NCBI GenBank assembly: GCA_029058745.1
Contig: JAIDXM010000110.1
Location: forward strand, 1 to 42,288
Origin: Muribaculaceae bacterium
GTDB taxonomy: Bacteria; Bacteroidota; Bacteroidia; Bacteroidales; Muribaculaceae
DNA length: 42,288 bases
Reading direction: 5' to 3'
In this document: piece after piece, positions 34,950 to 41,982 of the stretch
Layout: the number at the start of each line of letters is the position of its first letter
Numbering within the stretch: the stretch's first letter is position 1
Notes under the pieces: model-generated
The model's input: the letters and a program-made list of their open reading frames with translations, nothing else
Told to the model about the DNA's origin: nothing
The model's database searches: none
Made by a program: the position numbers and the translations under genes

Positions 34950-35414
34950 TTAGAATTGTAGTAGATATTTCGTATATTTCACTTCGTCATAGCCGAAAGT
35001 ATGCTCCACTTTCTCTATGACAGGGCGTTTGGCGCCTTCCGGCCTGACCTTCTCCTCGCATACCACCGTAAACGTGTCGGCCCCGGCCTCTCTCAGGAGC
35101 CCTTTGTATTTCTTTCCATCAGCTGAGAGAACCTCCACCTCACGGCCGACATTCTTCTCATACTGGCGCCTCACCTTGAACGGGGAGGTAAGACCAGCCG
35201 ACCCGACCTCAAGCTCATAGTCTTCGACGTCCCTGTCAAACGCCAGCTCTATCTCGCGTGTCAGCGACACACACCTGTCGATATCAACACTGGTGTCGGA
35301 ATCAATCTCAACGGTTATCTCATTGGAGGGCGTAACAGCCACATCCACAAGATAAAGGTCGGTGCCTTCAAGCTGCTTCTCTATGAATGCGGTCAATGTC
35401 TTCTTGTCTATCAT
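34950..35414 (-). CDS. rimP: Ribosome maturation factor RimP
   Basis: 154 residues. The N-terminal alpha/beta domain has GTDLYLVDVAVTPSNEITVEIDSD, followed by CVSLTREIE and the conserved YELEVGSAGLTSPFKVRRQYEKNVGREV linker (the family's LEVSSPGL-RPL region). The C-terminal SH3-like domain runs to the end. RimP assists maturation of the 30S subunit. It is the first gene of the rimP-nusA-infB-folK-nudC transcript. Confidence 0.95.
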   Translation of the reverse strand: MIDKKTLTAFIEKQLEGTDLYLVDVAVTPSNEITVEIDSDTSVDIDRCVSLTREIELAFDRDVEDYELEVGSAGLTSPFKVRRQYEKNVGREVEVLSADGKKYKGLLREAGADTFTVVCEEKVRPEGAKRPVIEKVEHTFGYDEVKYTKYLLQF

Positions 35415-35533
35415 CTTGTCTCTGTTTTATTTCGACGGAAATTTCCCGCCGGTTGCCGTAGGTCGGCTGTTCGCATCTGCCGGACTCCCCGGTTTTATCG
35501 CCGAAATCTTAGCAATAAAGATGCGACAACGCT

Positions 35534-35563
35534 AAAAAAGAGGAGGAGACATATGTCCCCTCC
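35534..35563 (-). terminator. Terminator between dnaX and rimP
   Basis: GGAGG(G/A)GACAT and its complement meet at a central CATATG (35542-35563, one mismatch). On the minus strand it is followed by TCTTTTTT. A TATCTTTG element just upstream (35576-35583) lacks a -33 partner. The hairpin most simply ends dnaX. Confidence 0.65.
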
Positions 35564-35688
35564 GGAATGCTTTTGCAAAGATAATAAAAAAACTCCCCTT
35601 TTCCTTATTATTAATCCATTACTATCTCTTTTTAGAGTAAATTTAATTATTTTTAACAGATTTTATAGTATTTTATACCAAAATCACC

Positions 35689-37470
35689 TTAAACCAATTC
35701 CGCATTCAAATCTGACAGGAATCTTGCCATCGCGGGATTGTCAGACACCACCTGACGCAAGAATTCCCTGGGGGGCAACTGCTTCGAACCTACCGGAGCC
35801 GTATTGACCTCCACCTTCAAGACAAGAAGGTCGTTCGACAGAAAATCACGCAGAAATTCAAGAAGCTTAGGCATCGACAGTTCAAATGCCTGAAGCTGTG
35901 CCGGATGGTCAACCACTATCCTATAGCAGTTCTCTCCGTTCGGCTCTGGATGAGCGCCCCGCATGGTGTTGACAAGGATATGAAGAGAGGGATTTCTGGC
36001 TATAAACTCGCCCCATCCTTGCATAAAACGCTCATGGGTGACTGGCGTGGAACGCTGGGCGAGACTTCCCGCGTTGGCCGACACGCTATGGGAGGGTTCG
36101 GAAAGACGGAATGTCGATGGACGCGACAACTGGCGTGCCTTTACCGCAGGAGTTGATGCGGACTTGGCCAAAGTCGCACCCTGCATCGGCTGAGGATGAG
36201 AAGCCGGTTGCGCCTGCGGATGTGGATGAGAAGCCACTTGCGGTTGCGCCTGCGGATGTGGAGCCGGTTGCGCCTGGGGCTGAGTCTCTCTTGAAGCCGC
36301 CTTCCGCTCTGCCGTAGGATCGCCGAGCGGCATCGGGCGATCGAGCGAATCAAAAGGGGGCGTGGCCGGTTTTAGAAGCTGGCAGAGACGTATCAACGTG
36401 AGCTCTACAAGAAGCCTTTTTCCGGTAGCAGTACGGTAATTGAGGTCACAATCGCTCAGAAGACGCATGGCCGCGTAATACCACTGCACAGGAAGCGTGC
36501 GCGCCTGCTCAACGTATCGTTTCGACACCTCCTCCGACATCTCAAGGAGCGTCACCGTCCGAGGATCGGCAGCCACCATAAGGTCGCGGACATGTGCCGC
36601 GAGACCGTTCACAAAAAACAACGAATCAAACCCCTTGTCGCGGATTTCCTTATACACCAACAGAGCGGCAGGCACATCCCCGTCGCGGAAAGCGTCAACG
36701 ATGCGGAAATAGAAATCATAGTCGAGCACATTGAGGTTCTCTATCGTATTCTGATAGGTGACTTCCCCTCTGGACGAGGCCGACACCTGGTCGAATATCG
36801 ACAACGCGTCGCGCATGGCCCCATCAGCCTTCAGGGCTATCACCCCGAGGGCCTCACGGTCGGTGGATACCCCTTCTTCCCTGGCTACATATTCAAGGTG
36901 CTCAATCATGTCGTTGACCGTTATCCTCTTGAAATCATAAATCTGACAACGGCTAAGGATTGTCGGGATTACCTTGTGTTTCTCAGTAGTGGCAAGTATG
37001 AATACCACATACTTAGGAGGCTCCTCAAGCGTCTTGAGAAACGCATTGAACGCCGCGTTGGAGAGCATATGCACCTCATCGATGATAAACACCCGGTATT
37101 GACCGGTCTGGGGAGGCACATTCACCTGCTCCGTAATGGAGCGTATGTCATCAACGGAATTGTTGGAAGCGGCGTCGAGCTCTACAAGATTGAAGGAATT
37201 ACCCTGCTCTATCGAACGGCATGACTCACACTGCCCGCACGCCTCTCCATCAGGAGTGGGACTCAGGCAATTGATTGTCTTGGCAAATATTCGGGCACAC
37301 GATGTCTTGCCGACACCCCTCGGGCCACAGAACAGATAGGCCTGGGCAAGACGGCGGGTGTCGATGGCATTCTTCAGGGTGGCCGTCAGAGCCCGCTGCC
37401 CCACTACGGTCTTGAACGTGGCGGGACGGTACTTGCGGGCCGATACTATGTATGGTGTTTGTTCCGACAT
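35689..37470 (-). CDS. dnaX: DNA polymerase III subunit gamma/tau
   Basis: About 593 residues from the Met at 37470 (MSEQTPYIVSARKYRP), the usual family start. The in-frame Met at 37542 lies upstream of the predicted promoter and is rejected. Walker A is FCGPRGVGKTSCARIFA. Zinc cysteines occur in NCLSPTPDGEACGQCESC. Walker B is VFIIDEVHMLS, followed by FNAFLKTLEEPP and the sensor TTEKHKVIPTILSRC. After clamp-loader domain III comes a linker of Gln, Pro, His and Ala repeats (DNA 36180-36290), then a tau-like end with DFLSNDLLVLKVEV. It loads the sliding clamp at replication forks. Confidence 0.96.
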   Translation of the reverse strand: MSEQTPYIVSARKYRPATFKTVVGQRALTATLKNAIDTRRLAQAYLFCGPRGVGKTSCARIFAKTINCLSPTPDGEACGQCESCRSIEQGNSFNLVELDAASNNSVDDIRSITEQVNVPPQTGQYRVFIIDEVHMLSNAAFNAFLKTLEEPPKYVVFILATTEKHKVIPTILSRCQIYDFKRITVNDMIEHLEYVAREEGVSTDREALGVIALKADGAMRDALSIFDQVSASSRGEVTYQNTIENLNVLDYDFYFRIVDAFRDGDVPAALLVYKEIRDKGFDSLFFVNGLAAHVRDLMVAADPRTVTLLEMSEEVSKRYVEQARTLPVQWYYAAMRLLSDCDLNYRTATGKRLLVELTLIRLCQLLKPATPPFDSLDRPMPLGDPTAERKAASRETQPQAQPAPHPQAQPQVASHPHPQAQPASHPQPMQGATLAKSASTPAVKARQLSRPSTFRLSEPSHSVSANAGSLAQRSTPVTHERFMQGWGEFIARNPSLHILVNTMRGAHPEPNGENCYRIVVDHPAQLQAFELSMPKLLEFLRDFLSNDLLVLKVEVNTAPVGSKQLPPREFLRQVVSDNPAMARFLSDLNAELV

Positions 37471-37487
37471 TATCTGATTTTGTTTTG

Positions 37488-37519
37488 CAAATATAACACT
37501 TTTTCCTCCCTTCGGCAAA
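37488..37519 (-). promoter_or_regulatory. dnaX promoter
   Basis: Exact Bacteroidetes promoter on the minus strand: TTTG (37516-37519), 20 nt, TATATTTG (37488-37495), ending 17 nt before the chosen dnaX start. It supports that start over the upstream Met. Confidence 0.7.
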
Positions 37520-37604
37520 GACATGCCATTTTTTTTATTCATGTCTGCAACAATATCCCGCGCATTACGTTAAAAAGTAGAAATTCAGATTCTATTTCCC
37601 TGAT

Positions 37605-38165
37605 ATGACCAAAAGCAATCTATACACACGGACAGGAGACTCTGGCTCAACATCCCTTGTGGGTGGCACCAGAATCAGGAAAAACAGCGTCAGACTGGAA
37701 GCTTATGGAACACTCGACGAGTTTTCCTCATTCCTCGGCTGCGTACTTTCAGACCCGGAATGCCCCCAGGAAGCAAAGGGACAGTTGCTTTGCGTGCAAG
37801 ACATGCTCTTCAATCTCGGCGGATACCTCGCCTCTGAAGTGAAAGACGAAGAGCGGCCTCCCGTGTGGGGACTGTCGGAAGAAGACCTCGAAAGGCTTGA
37901 GGGCTGGATTGACGCGCTCGACGAGCAGACTCCCAAAGTCAACGCTTTCGTACTTCCCGGCGGATGTATGATCGCCGCCGCCACCCACGTGGCACGCTCC
38001 GTATGCAGAAGGGCCGAAAGACGGATTCTGACCCTGGCCGACAAGGAATATGTTGACCCCCTGCTGATAAGATATGTCAACCGCCTCTCCGACTATCTGT
38101 TCATTCTCGCACGGTATTTCAATTTCATGAAAGGCGTCGAGGAGATTACATGGCACAGGAAATGA
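37605..38165 (+). CDS. Cob(I)alamin adenosyltransferase, PduO type
   Basis: 186 residues. It transfers adenosyl from ATP to cob(I)alamin, yielding coenzyme B12. The N-terminal ATP-binding block is YTRTGDSGSTSLVGGTRIRKNS, followed by RLEAYGTLDEFSSFLG; the C-terminal part has FVLPGGCMIAAATHVARSVCRRAER (usual form FxLPGGxxxAAxLHxARxxxRRAER, with Thr for Leu) and the ending YVNRLSDYLFILARYFN. It is divergent from dnaX. Only 62 nt precede the start, with no cobalamin riboswitch visible. Confidence 0.95.
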   Translation: MTKSNLYTRTGDSGSTSLVGGTRIRKNSVRLEAYGTLDEFSSFLGCVLSDPECPQEAKGQLLCVQDMLFNLGGYLASEVKDEERPPVWGLSEEDLERLEGWIDALDEQTPKVNAFVLPGGCMIAAATHVARSVCRRAERRILTLADKEYVDPLLIRYVNRLSDYLFILARYFNFMKGVEEITWHRK

Positions 38166-38240
38166 CATCCCCTCCCCTCATGACCCTATCTCAAATCTGA
38201 ACATAAATCTTAATCAACAACACAAAAATACCGAACTACT

Positions 38241-38462
38241 ATGTATTGGACTCTTGAACTCGCGTCAAAGCTTGAAGACGCACCATGGCCCGCAACAAAA
38301 GACGAACTCATCGACTACGCTATGAGAAGCGGAGCGCCCCTCGAAGTTATCGAGAACCTACAGGAGATGGAAGACGAAGGCGAAACCTACGAAAGCATCG
38401 AAGAAATCTGGCCTGACTACCCCTCCAAAGACGACTTCTTCTTCAACGAGGAGGAATACTGA
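38241..38462 (+). CDS. DUF2795 small acidic protein
   Basis: 73 residues, soluble and strongly acidic at the C-terminus (DDFFFNEEEY). It starts with MYWTLELASKLEDAPWPATKDELIDYA, in which the APWPATKxELIDYA part fits DUF2795, a small helical domain common in Bacteroidales with no known role. Its last codons (from TTCAACGAG) begin the 197-bp direct repeat that also bounds the far end of the accessory island, so the gene's 3' end is the insertion border. It stands 75 nt after the adenosyltransferase and may share its transcript. Confidence 0.8.
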   Translation: MYWTLELASKLEDAPWPATKDELIDYAMRSGAPLEVIENLQEMEDEGETYESIEEIWPDYPSKDDFFFNEEEY

Positions 38463-38639
38463 GCAATAATTTTTACATAACCACCTGATAATCAATGGCT
38501 AAGAAATAAATAATTTTCTTGGCCATTGCTGTTTTATCCCATTTTACCTTATAGTTTTCTTGGCTAAATTACGTTTTCTTGGCCAGCTTCATCGGTATTC
38601 TTGGCTAAATTCCGACAGTCCTCAGAGGTTTGTGAGTAT
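38443..38639 (+). repeat. Left 197-bp direct repeat bounding the island
   Basis: Runs from the last seven codons of the DUF2795 gene to TTGTGAGTAT. Aligned by eye with 41983-42180 it differs at about 28 of 197 positions and one gap; the last 28 bases (from CCGACAGTCC) are identical. It contains a 14-bp hairpin and three further copies of the TTTTCTTGGCYAAA motif (38555, 38574, 38596). Confidence 0.85.
38493..38528 (+). terminator. Hairpin downstream of the DUF2795 gene
   Basis: CAATGGCTAAGAAA (38493-38506) pairs with TTTCTTGGCCATTG (38515-38528) with one G-U, 8-nt loop, followed by CTGTTTT. It may terminate the DUF2795 transcript. The right arm is also a copy of the repeated TTTTCTTGGCCA motif. 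Confidence 0.45.
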
Positions 38640-38694
38640 AGGATTTCTATAAGGAATCACATAGTAAGCCTAATCAATAACGCTAAAATTTATT

Positions 38695-38888
38695 TTGCGA
38701 AATATTTTTTCGTTCCATATTTGGATATTTGCGGATTATTACATAACTTTGCATTTAAAAACTTCGCAATATTGCGAACTGAATTAAGATAAAAATATGA
38801 AGCAACCGCTTTTAGATACTATCAAGCCGGGAGAACTCATAAAAATTGAGTTGAAAGAACGGCGTATTTCGCAAAAGGAATTTGCGAA
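38695..38888 (+). promoter_or_regulatory. Operator array of the XRE-ImmA gene
   Basis: Five copies of the 7-mer TTCGCAA or its complement TTGCGAA within 194 bp: 38695-38701; the perfect 16-bp palindrome TTCGCAATATTGCGAA at 38763-38778, just after the predicted transcription start; and an inverted pair inside the reading frame, 38868-38874 and 38882-38888, seven bases apart. The layout fits autorepression by the encoded helix-turn-helix protein. Confidence 0.65.
38720..38751 (+). promoter_or_regulatory. Promoter of the XRE-ImmA gene
   Basis: Exact TTTG (38720-38723), 20 nt, TAACTTTG (38744-38751) on the plus strand. The predicted start near 38758 lies directly before the 16-bp palindrome. The stretch 38640-38719 shows nothing else. 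Confidence 0.75.
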
Positions 38889-39927
38889 AGCGGTTGGCGT
38901 GGGTGAATCTCATATCAGCGACATTCTATCCAGTCGCCGCCGCATCACTCTCTCCTTGGCTAAAAAGATTGAAGAACTTCTCGGAATTGATTCTAAAATT
39001 ATCTTGGATATGCAGACAGCAAATGAGATAGTCTGCAAAAATAATGGTTGTTCCGACAGTTCCGAACTTGACGCCAAATTAATATTGAACTCTATTGACG
39101 AAGAAGTATCGGTAAAGACCTTGCTTAAATTCCTAAAAAAGCGATTTAAGACTAATGTGGAAAAGCTGGAAGCATTGCGCCATTATTATGGATTGTCATC
39201 AAATGTGTCTGTTACAGTGGCTTCGCTTACTCAAGGATGTTATCGCAAATCATCCACTACTGGAATGGACAAAAGAATGATTTCAAGTTGGGTGGTTTTA
39301 GCTCATGCAATCAGCCAAACGGTTAAGCCCATTGGAACATATTCGCACGAAAGAATTGAGGAGCTTTGTGTGCAAGTGGTTTCAGAACTTCATCGCAATG
39401 GCCCTAACCTAATTAAACGCCTGATAGATTTACTATCGTTATATGGAATTGGTCTTCTACGGGTGGATAAGGTTGAACGAGCATCTATTGACGGCTACTC
39501 ATTCTTTAATAATGGAATTCCATATATAGTACTTACATGTAGATATGATCGGATTGACAACCTGGCATTTACTATTCTGCATGAACTCGCCCATATTGCA
39601 TTGGGACACACTGCTGAAAACAAGTCACAGCTGAATATAGACCGGCGTAGTTACGATGAAGATTACACTGATGCTTTCGAAGATCAAGCCAATCAATATG
39701 CTTCTGAAATGTTGATACCGACAGAAGTATGGAAATTTGCACCTACAATCTCGGCAATTCCTGCTGTGATTAAGTCGCGATATAAAAAATGGGCAGAATC
39801 CAGAAATCTTAATCCGTGGATTGTGCTTGGGAGATTGTCATACGAAACAGGAATATATAAATTCCCGGCAGATGAATCTCGCAAAATCAATGGAGGAAAG
39901 GAGGTGTGCCATGAATTAACCGCATGA
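38797..39927 (+). CDS. HigA-type XRE regulator fused to ImmA/IrrE metallopeptidase
   Basis: 376 residues. The N-terminal helix-turn-helix (about 8-65) has the pattern LKERRISQKEFAKAVGVGESHISDILSSRRRIT typical of HigA-like antitoxins. The C-terminal ImmA/IrrE peptidase domain (about 225-350) has the zinc motif in AFTILHELAHIALGH (HExxH at about 262-266) and a downstream acidic stretch EDQANQYASEMLIP, as in this family. Such proteins often repress their own promoter and may cut a repressor or release toxin control on stress. No HigB-like toxin gene lies next to it. An operator array and clean promoter precede it. It belongs to the island and is AT-richer than the core genes. Confidence 0.9.
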   Translation: MKQPLLDTIKPGELIKIELKERRISQKEFAKAVGVGESHISDILSSRRRITLSLAKKIEELLGIDSKIILDMQTANEIVCKNNGCSDSSELDAKLILNSIDEEVSVKTLLKFLKKRFKTNVEKLEALRHYYGLSSNVSVTVASLTQGCYRKSSTTGMDKRMISSWVVLAHAISQTVKPIGTYSHERIEELCVQVVSELHRNGPNLIKRLIDLLSLYGIGLLRVDKVERASIDGYSFFNNGIPYIVLTCRYDRIDNLAFTILHELAHIALGHTAENKSQLNIDRRSYDEDYTDAFEDQANQYASEMLIPTEVWKFAPTISAIPAVIKSRYKKWAESRNLNPWIVLGRLSYETGIYKFPADESRKINGGKEVCHELTA

Positions 39928-39937
39928 TTCAAGGCAC

Positions 39938-39974
39938 AAAAAAAGAGACTCTACCTCGGCAAAGGCAGAGCCTC
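39938..39974 (-). terminator. Terminator of the minus-strand small RNA
   Basis: On the minus strand GAGGCTCTGCCT (39963-39974) pairs with AGGTAGAGTCTC (39945-39956) as 12 pairs including two G-U, loop TTGCCG, followed by T7. On the plus strand the same arms have two A-C mismatches, so it is shaped for the minus strand. Confidence 0.75.
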
Positions 39975-40026
39975 AGTAGAACATTTTAGCGGGTGTTCAT
40001 GTGCCATCCATATATATAAGGATTGC
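39938..40026 (-). ncRNA. Predicted small RNA of about 90 nt in the island
   Basis: Bounded by a minus-strand promoter (40031-40062) and a strong terminator (39938-39974), opposite to all island genes. The transcript would begin near 40025, fold ATCC/GGAT around an A/T-rich loop, and end in the terminator hairpin. It contains an 18-codon frame (39951-40007, MAHEHPLKCSTEALPLPR) that stops inside the terminator arm, so it could also encode a micropeptide. It does not overlap either flanking gene, so a trans-acting RNA or a decoy is as likely as an antisense role. Confidence 0.5.
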
Positions 40027-40030
40027 GTTG

Positions 40031-40062
40031 CAAAGATAGTTATTCTCATTCTATTATGCAAG
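40031..40062 (-). promoter_or_regulatory. Promoter of the island small RNA
   Basis: Minus-strand CTTG (40059-40062), 20 nt, TATCTTTG (40031-40038, exact TAnnTTTG). It points away from the DUF4417 gene. Confidence 0.6.
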
Positions 40063-40134
40063 GCAATCTGTCAAATTGTGAGTTAAAAATGATTTAAGTA
40101 ATTCATAAATGATTGTATTGCAATAAAATATAAA

Positions 40135-40198
40135 TAACTATAGTTATGGAGGTTACCCACCTCCTGTTCTTCCTGGAATGGAAGAATACATTCTTCCA
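40135..40198 (+). promoter_or_regulatory. Three stacked inverted repeats at the DUF4417 start
   Basis: TAACTATAGTTA (40135-40146, perfect palindrome), GGAGGT-TACCC-ACCTCC (40148-40164), and TGGAAGAATACATTCTTCCA (40179-40198), which begins inside the start codon. The second hides a GGAGG that could serve as ribosome binding site and the third covers the first codons, so translational control is plausible. No standard plus-strand promoter was found just upstream. Confidence 0.5.
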
Positions 40199-40876
40199 GA
40201 TTTCACTACACCAACGGATATCGAAGCTTTACCGTTCCGTACTAAATCGGTTAAATCCGACCCATTCTTCTTGCACATGTGCGAATGTTGCAAGTTTACT
40301 TCTCAATGGCAAATGCCTATTATCGAGCCGGTTTCAGACTCAAGTATTCTTGAACGAGAGATAATGGGGTATGACAGAATAGCCAATGCTAAGAGTCACA
40401 ATTATGGTACGCATTTTTATTGCTCGGACCCTAAAATACTTGCATCGCTTCGAAATCCGAGGCAAGTATATCAGCGAATCAAGTCACAACCCTTCGTAAT
40501 TGGGCCTGATTATTCGGTGAGAATGAATATGCCATTCCCTCAGAAACTGAATAATTCATTCAATATAAAACTCGTAACCGCATGGTATCAATATATGGGG
40601 GTGTTGACAGTTCCCAATGTTGTTTGGTCTGACGAGTCTCATATTGATGCCTATCTCGACGGGTATCCTTCTTGTTCTATTATTGCAATAAACAGCACAG
40701 GAATTGGTCACGATGCTCGTGCAATAATGAATTGGCAAACCGGATACAGATATGTTGTCGAGGTTCTGAATCCTTTAGCCATAATTAGATATGGCGTTAA
40801 ACTTCCGGGCGAAGTTGAGTCCATATCTTACTACAAGAAAAATGACAATCTAAAATCGTGTTGTTATGGGTGGTAA
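40178..40876 (+). CDS. DUF4417 protein, first gene of the island operon
   Basis: 232 residues, soluble. The DUF4417 pattern is clear in the second half: FVIGPDYSVRMNMP (family: xPDxSLYxDMP), TAWYQYMGVLTVPNVVWSDE (family: G-x-x-VIPxxxW), a GYPSCSIIAINSTG block and ending LNPLAIIRYG. The first part has CECCKFTSQW, an uncommon Cys cluster with a possible metal site, and IMGYDRIAN. DUF4417 proteins occur in phages, plasmids and integrative elements; no function is established that I know of. The frame overlaps the next gene by 11 nt. Confidence 0.8.
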   Translation: MEEYILPDFTTPTDIEALPFRTKSVKSDPFFLHMCECCKFTSQWQMPIIEPVSDSSILEREIMGYDRIANAKSHNYGTHFYCSDPKILASLRNPRQVYQRIKSQPFVIGPDYSVRMNMPFPQKLNNSFNIKLVTAWYQYMGVLTVPNVVWSDESHIDAYLDGYPSCSIIAINSTGIGHDARAIMNWQTGYRYVVEVLNPLAIIRYGVKLPGEVESISYYKKNDNLKSCCYGW

Positions 40877-41360
40877 TGGATCGTATGACAAGGGATATGG
40901 AGGTATCCCTAAGGATAAGCGAACGCATCCTGAAATAGAGGGTCATAGAATTTTAGGACATAAAATTCTTGTCCCTAAAGATAATCCAACTAGAGGTTCA
41001 GCTCCTATGAACTGCAATAGTCCCGATCAAATATATATGATTGGAACAGTAGCTGATAGAAGATCCGGAGACCGAGCAGGAGAGGTTTCCATTTCATCGG
41101 TCGCATTCTATGAAGGTCATCATATCAAATATTCTATCGATTTAAAATATGATGGAAATGGCAGAGTGGTGGCATTCAAAGAGAATACTGGAGAAAGTAC
41201 ATCTCATGCCCACAAATGGCATGAAGTGCAGCCTGGTATATGGGGAAGAATATCGCGAGCCAAGAATAATCATCTTGCGCCAGATTCCCGCTGGACATCC
41301 GATATGATTAACGCTATAGAAACATTTAATTCTAAAAGAGTAAAATGGGAAAAGAAATAA
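40866..41360 (+). CDS. Unrecognised protein, second gene of the island operon
   Basis: 164 residues, soluble. It starts with GGNGSYDKGYGGIP followed by KRTHPEIEGHRILGHKILVPKDN, then a strand-rich middle (IYMIGTV; VSISSVAFYEGHHIKYSIDLKYD) and a His-rich TSHAHKWHEV. The spaced His residues (HxHxWH) could form an active or metal site. No named domain recognised; overall it resembles small C-terminal toxin-like or phage accessory domains, but that is impression only. It overlaps both neighbours (11 and 16 nt), so the three proteins are probably made together. Confidence 0.7.
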   Translation: MGGNGSYDKGYGGIPKDKRTHPEIEGHRILGHKILVPKDNPTRGSAPMNCNSPDQIYMIGTVADRRSGDRAGEVSISSVAFYEGHHIKYSIDLKYDGNGRVVAFKENTGESTSHAHKWHEVQPGIWGRISRAKNNHLAPDSRWTSDMINAIETFNSKRVKWEKK

Positions 41361-41770
41361 TTGGGAAAAGACGTATAGCAATCCGGGATTTTTATGGACC
41401 CGGAGAGAACATCTATGCAGACCAACTTGGTTGGCAAGATGCGGAAAAGAAAGAAGCACGAAGTCTGATATCTAAAGACATATGGGAATACTTCATCTGT
41501 ACAGTAGGTATGAACATCTCGTTCTACTTTCCCAAGAACGACTCGTTCTACGGGCTGCATACGGAAGAAATTCCATACACTCTTTACAAACTGCCCCGGG
41601 ATAGAAAGCTAAGTCCTTATTTAGGATTACAATGCAATGGCGATACGCATGAATATGGAGAGGTTATTTTCGAGTCCAATGATAGAGAAAGCCTTTGGGA
41701 CAATATAATTATAGACGGACACTCGTTAGAATATGTATTGAACCATTCATACATAATCAAACTAAACTAA
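41345..41770 (+). CDS. Unrecognised protein, third gene of the island operon
   Basis: 141 residues, acidic C-terminal half, no signal peptide or membrane segment. Visible pieces are IAIRDFYGPGENIYADQLGWQD, ICTVGMNISFYFP, and a C-terminal ESLWDNIIIDGHSLEYVLNH. No domain recognised. The gene starts 16 nt inside the second gene and is followed by a strong hairpin. A small acidic last gene after a His-rich protein is the usual order for toxin then immunity or effector then regulator, but there is no direct evidence. Confidence 0.7.
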   Translation: MGKEIIGKRRIAIRDFYGPGENIYADQLGWQDAEKKEARSLISKDIWEYFICTVGMNISFYFPKNDSFYGLHTEEIPYTLYKLPRDRKLSPYLGLQCNGDTHEYGEVIFESNDRESLWDNIIIDGHSLEYVLNHSYIIKLN

Positions 41771-41804
41771 TATCAAATCTCAGATATTAGAAATATGGTG
41801 AAAA

Positions 41805-41839
41805 GCATGACGAGTCTCTAAGACGTAGACTTGTCATGC
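41805..41839 (+). terminator. Hairpin after the island operon
   Basis: GCATGACGAGTCT (41805-41817) and AGACTTGTCATGC (41827-41839) pair over 13 bases with one G-U, 9-nt loop. It lies 34 nt after the third gene. No U run follows, so it may be a terminator assisted by other factors or a 3'-end protector. Confidence 0.55.
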
Positions 41840-41856
41840 TATACAAATCTCATCCA

Positions 41857-41949
41857 TTTTTCTTGGCCAAGCACCGTAATTTTCTTGACCAATTCGATTT
41901 TACGCCGTCAGACACTGTGGTTATCTTTGCCAAATTCCGTTAAAAACAC
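41857..41949 (+). repeat. Motif array TTTTCTTGGCCAA in the island tail
   Basis: Three degenerate copies: TTTTTCTTGGCCAA (41857-41870), TTTTCTTGACCAATT (41880-41894) and TATCTTTGCCAAATTCCG (41932-41949), spaced 23 and 52 nt. The same motif recurs in both flanking repeats. Confidence 0.65.
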
Positions 41950-41982
41950 CTAAACGGCTGAATATTAATAATAAGAGCGCTT

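Larger units (their letters stand above)
41771..41982. other. Non-coding tail of the island
   Basis: No gene seen. It holds the operon hairpin, three copies of the TTTTCTTGGCYAAA motif, and then the start of the right repeat. Base composition is low in G+C. Confidence 0.6.

Noticed and set aside
37471..37542. Upstream start of dnaX adding 24 residues
   Set aside because: The extension contains the exact TTTG-N20-TATATTTG promoter, and the family start MSEQ...ARKYRP lies just downstream.
38601..38792. 63-codon plus-strand frame after the left repeat
   Set aside because: It covers the promoter and operator of the XRE-ImmA gene and has no recognisable protein features.
38797..39927. Classical HigBA toxin-antitoxin pair
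   Set aside because: The HigA-like protein is fused to an ImmA peptidase, and no HigB-type small ribonuclease gene is found before or after it.
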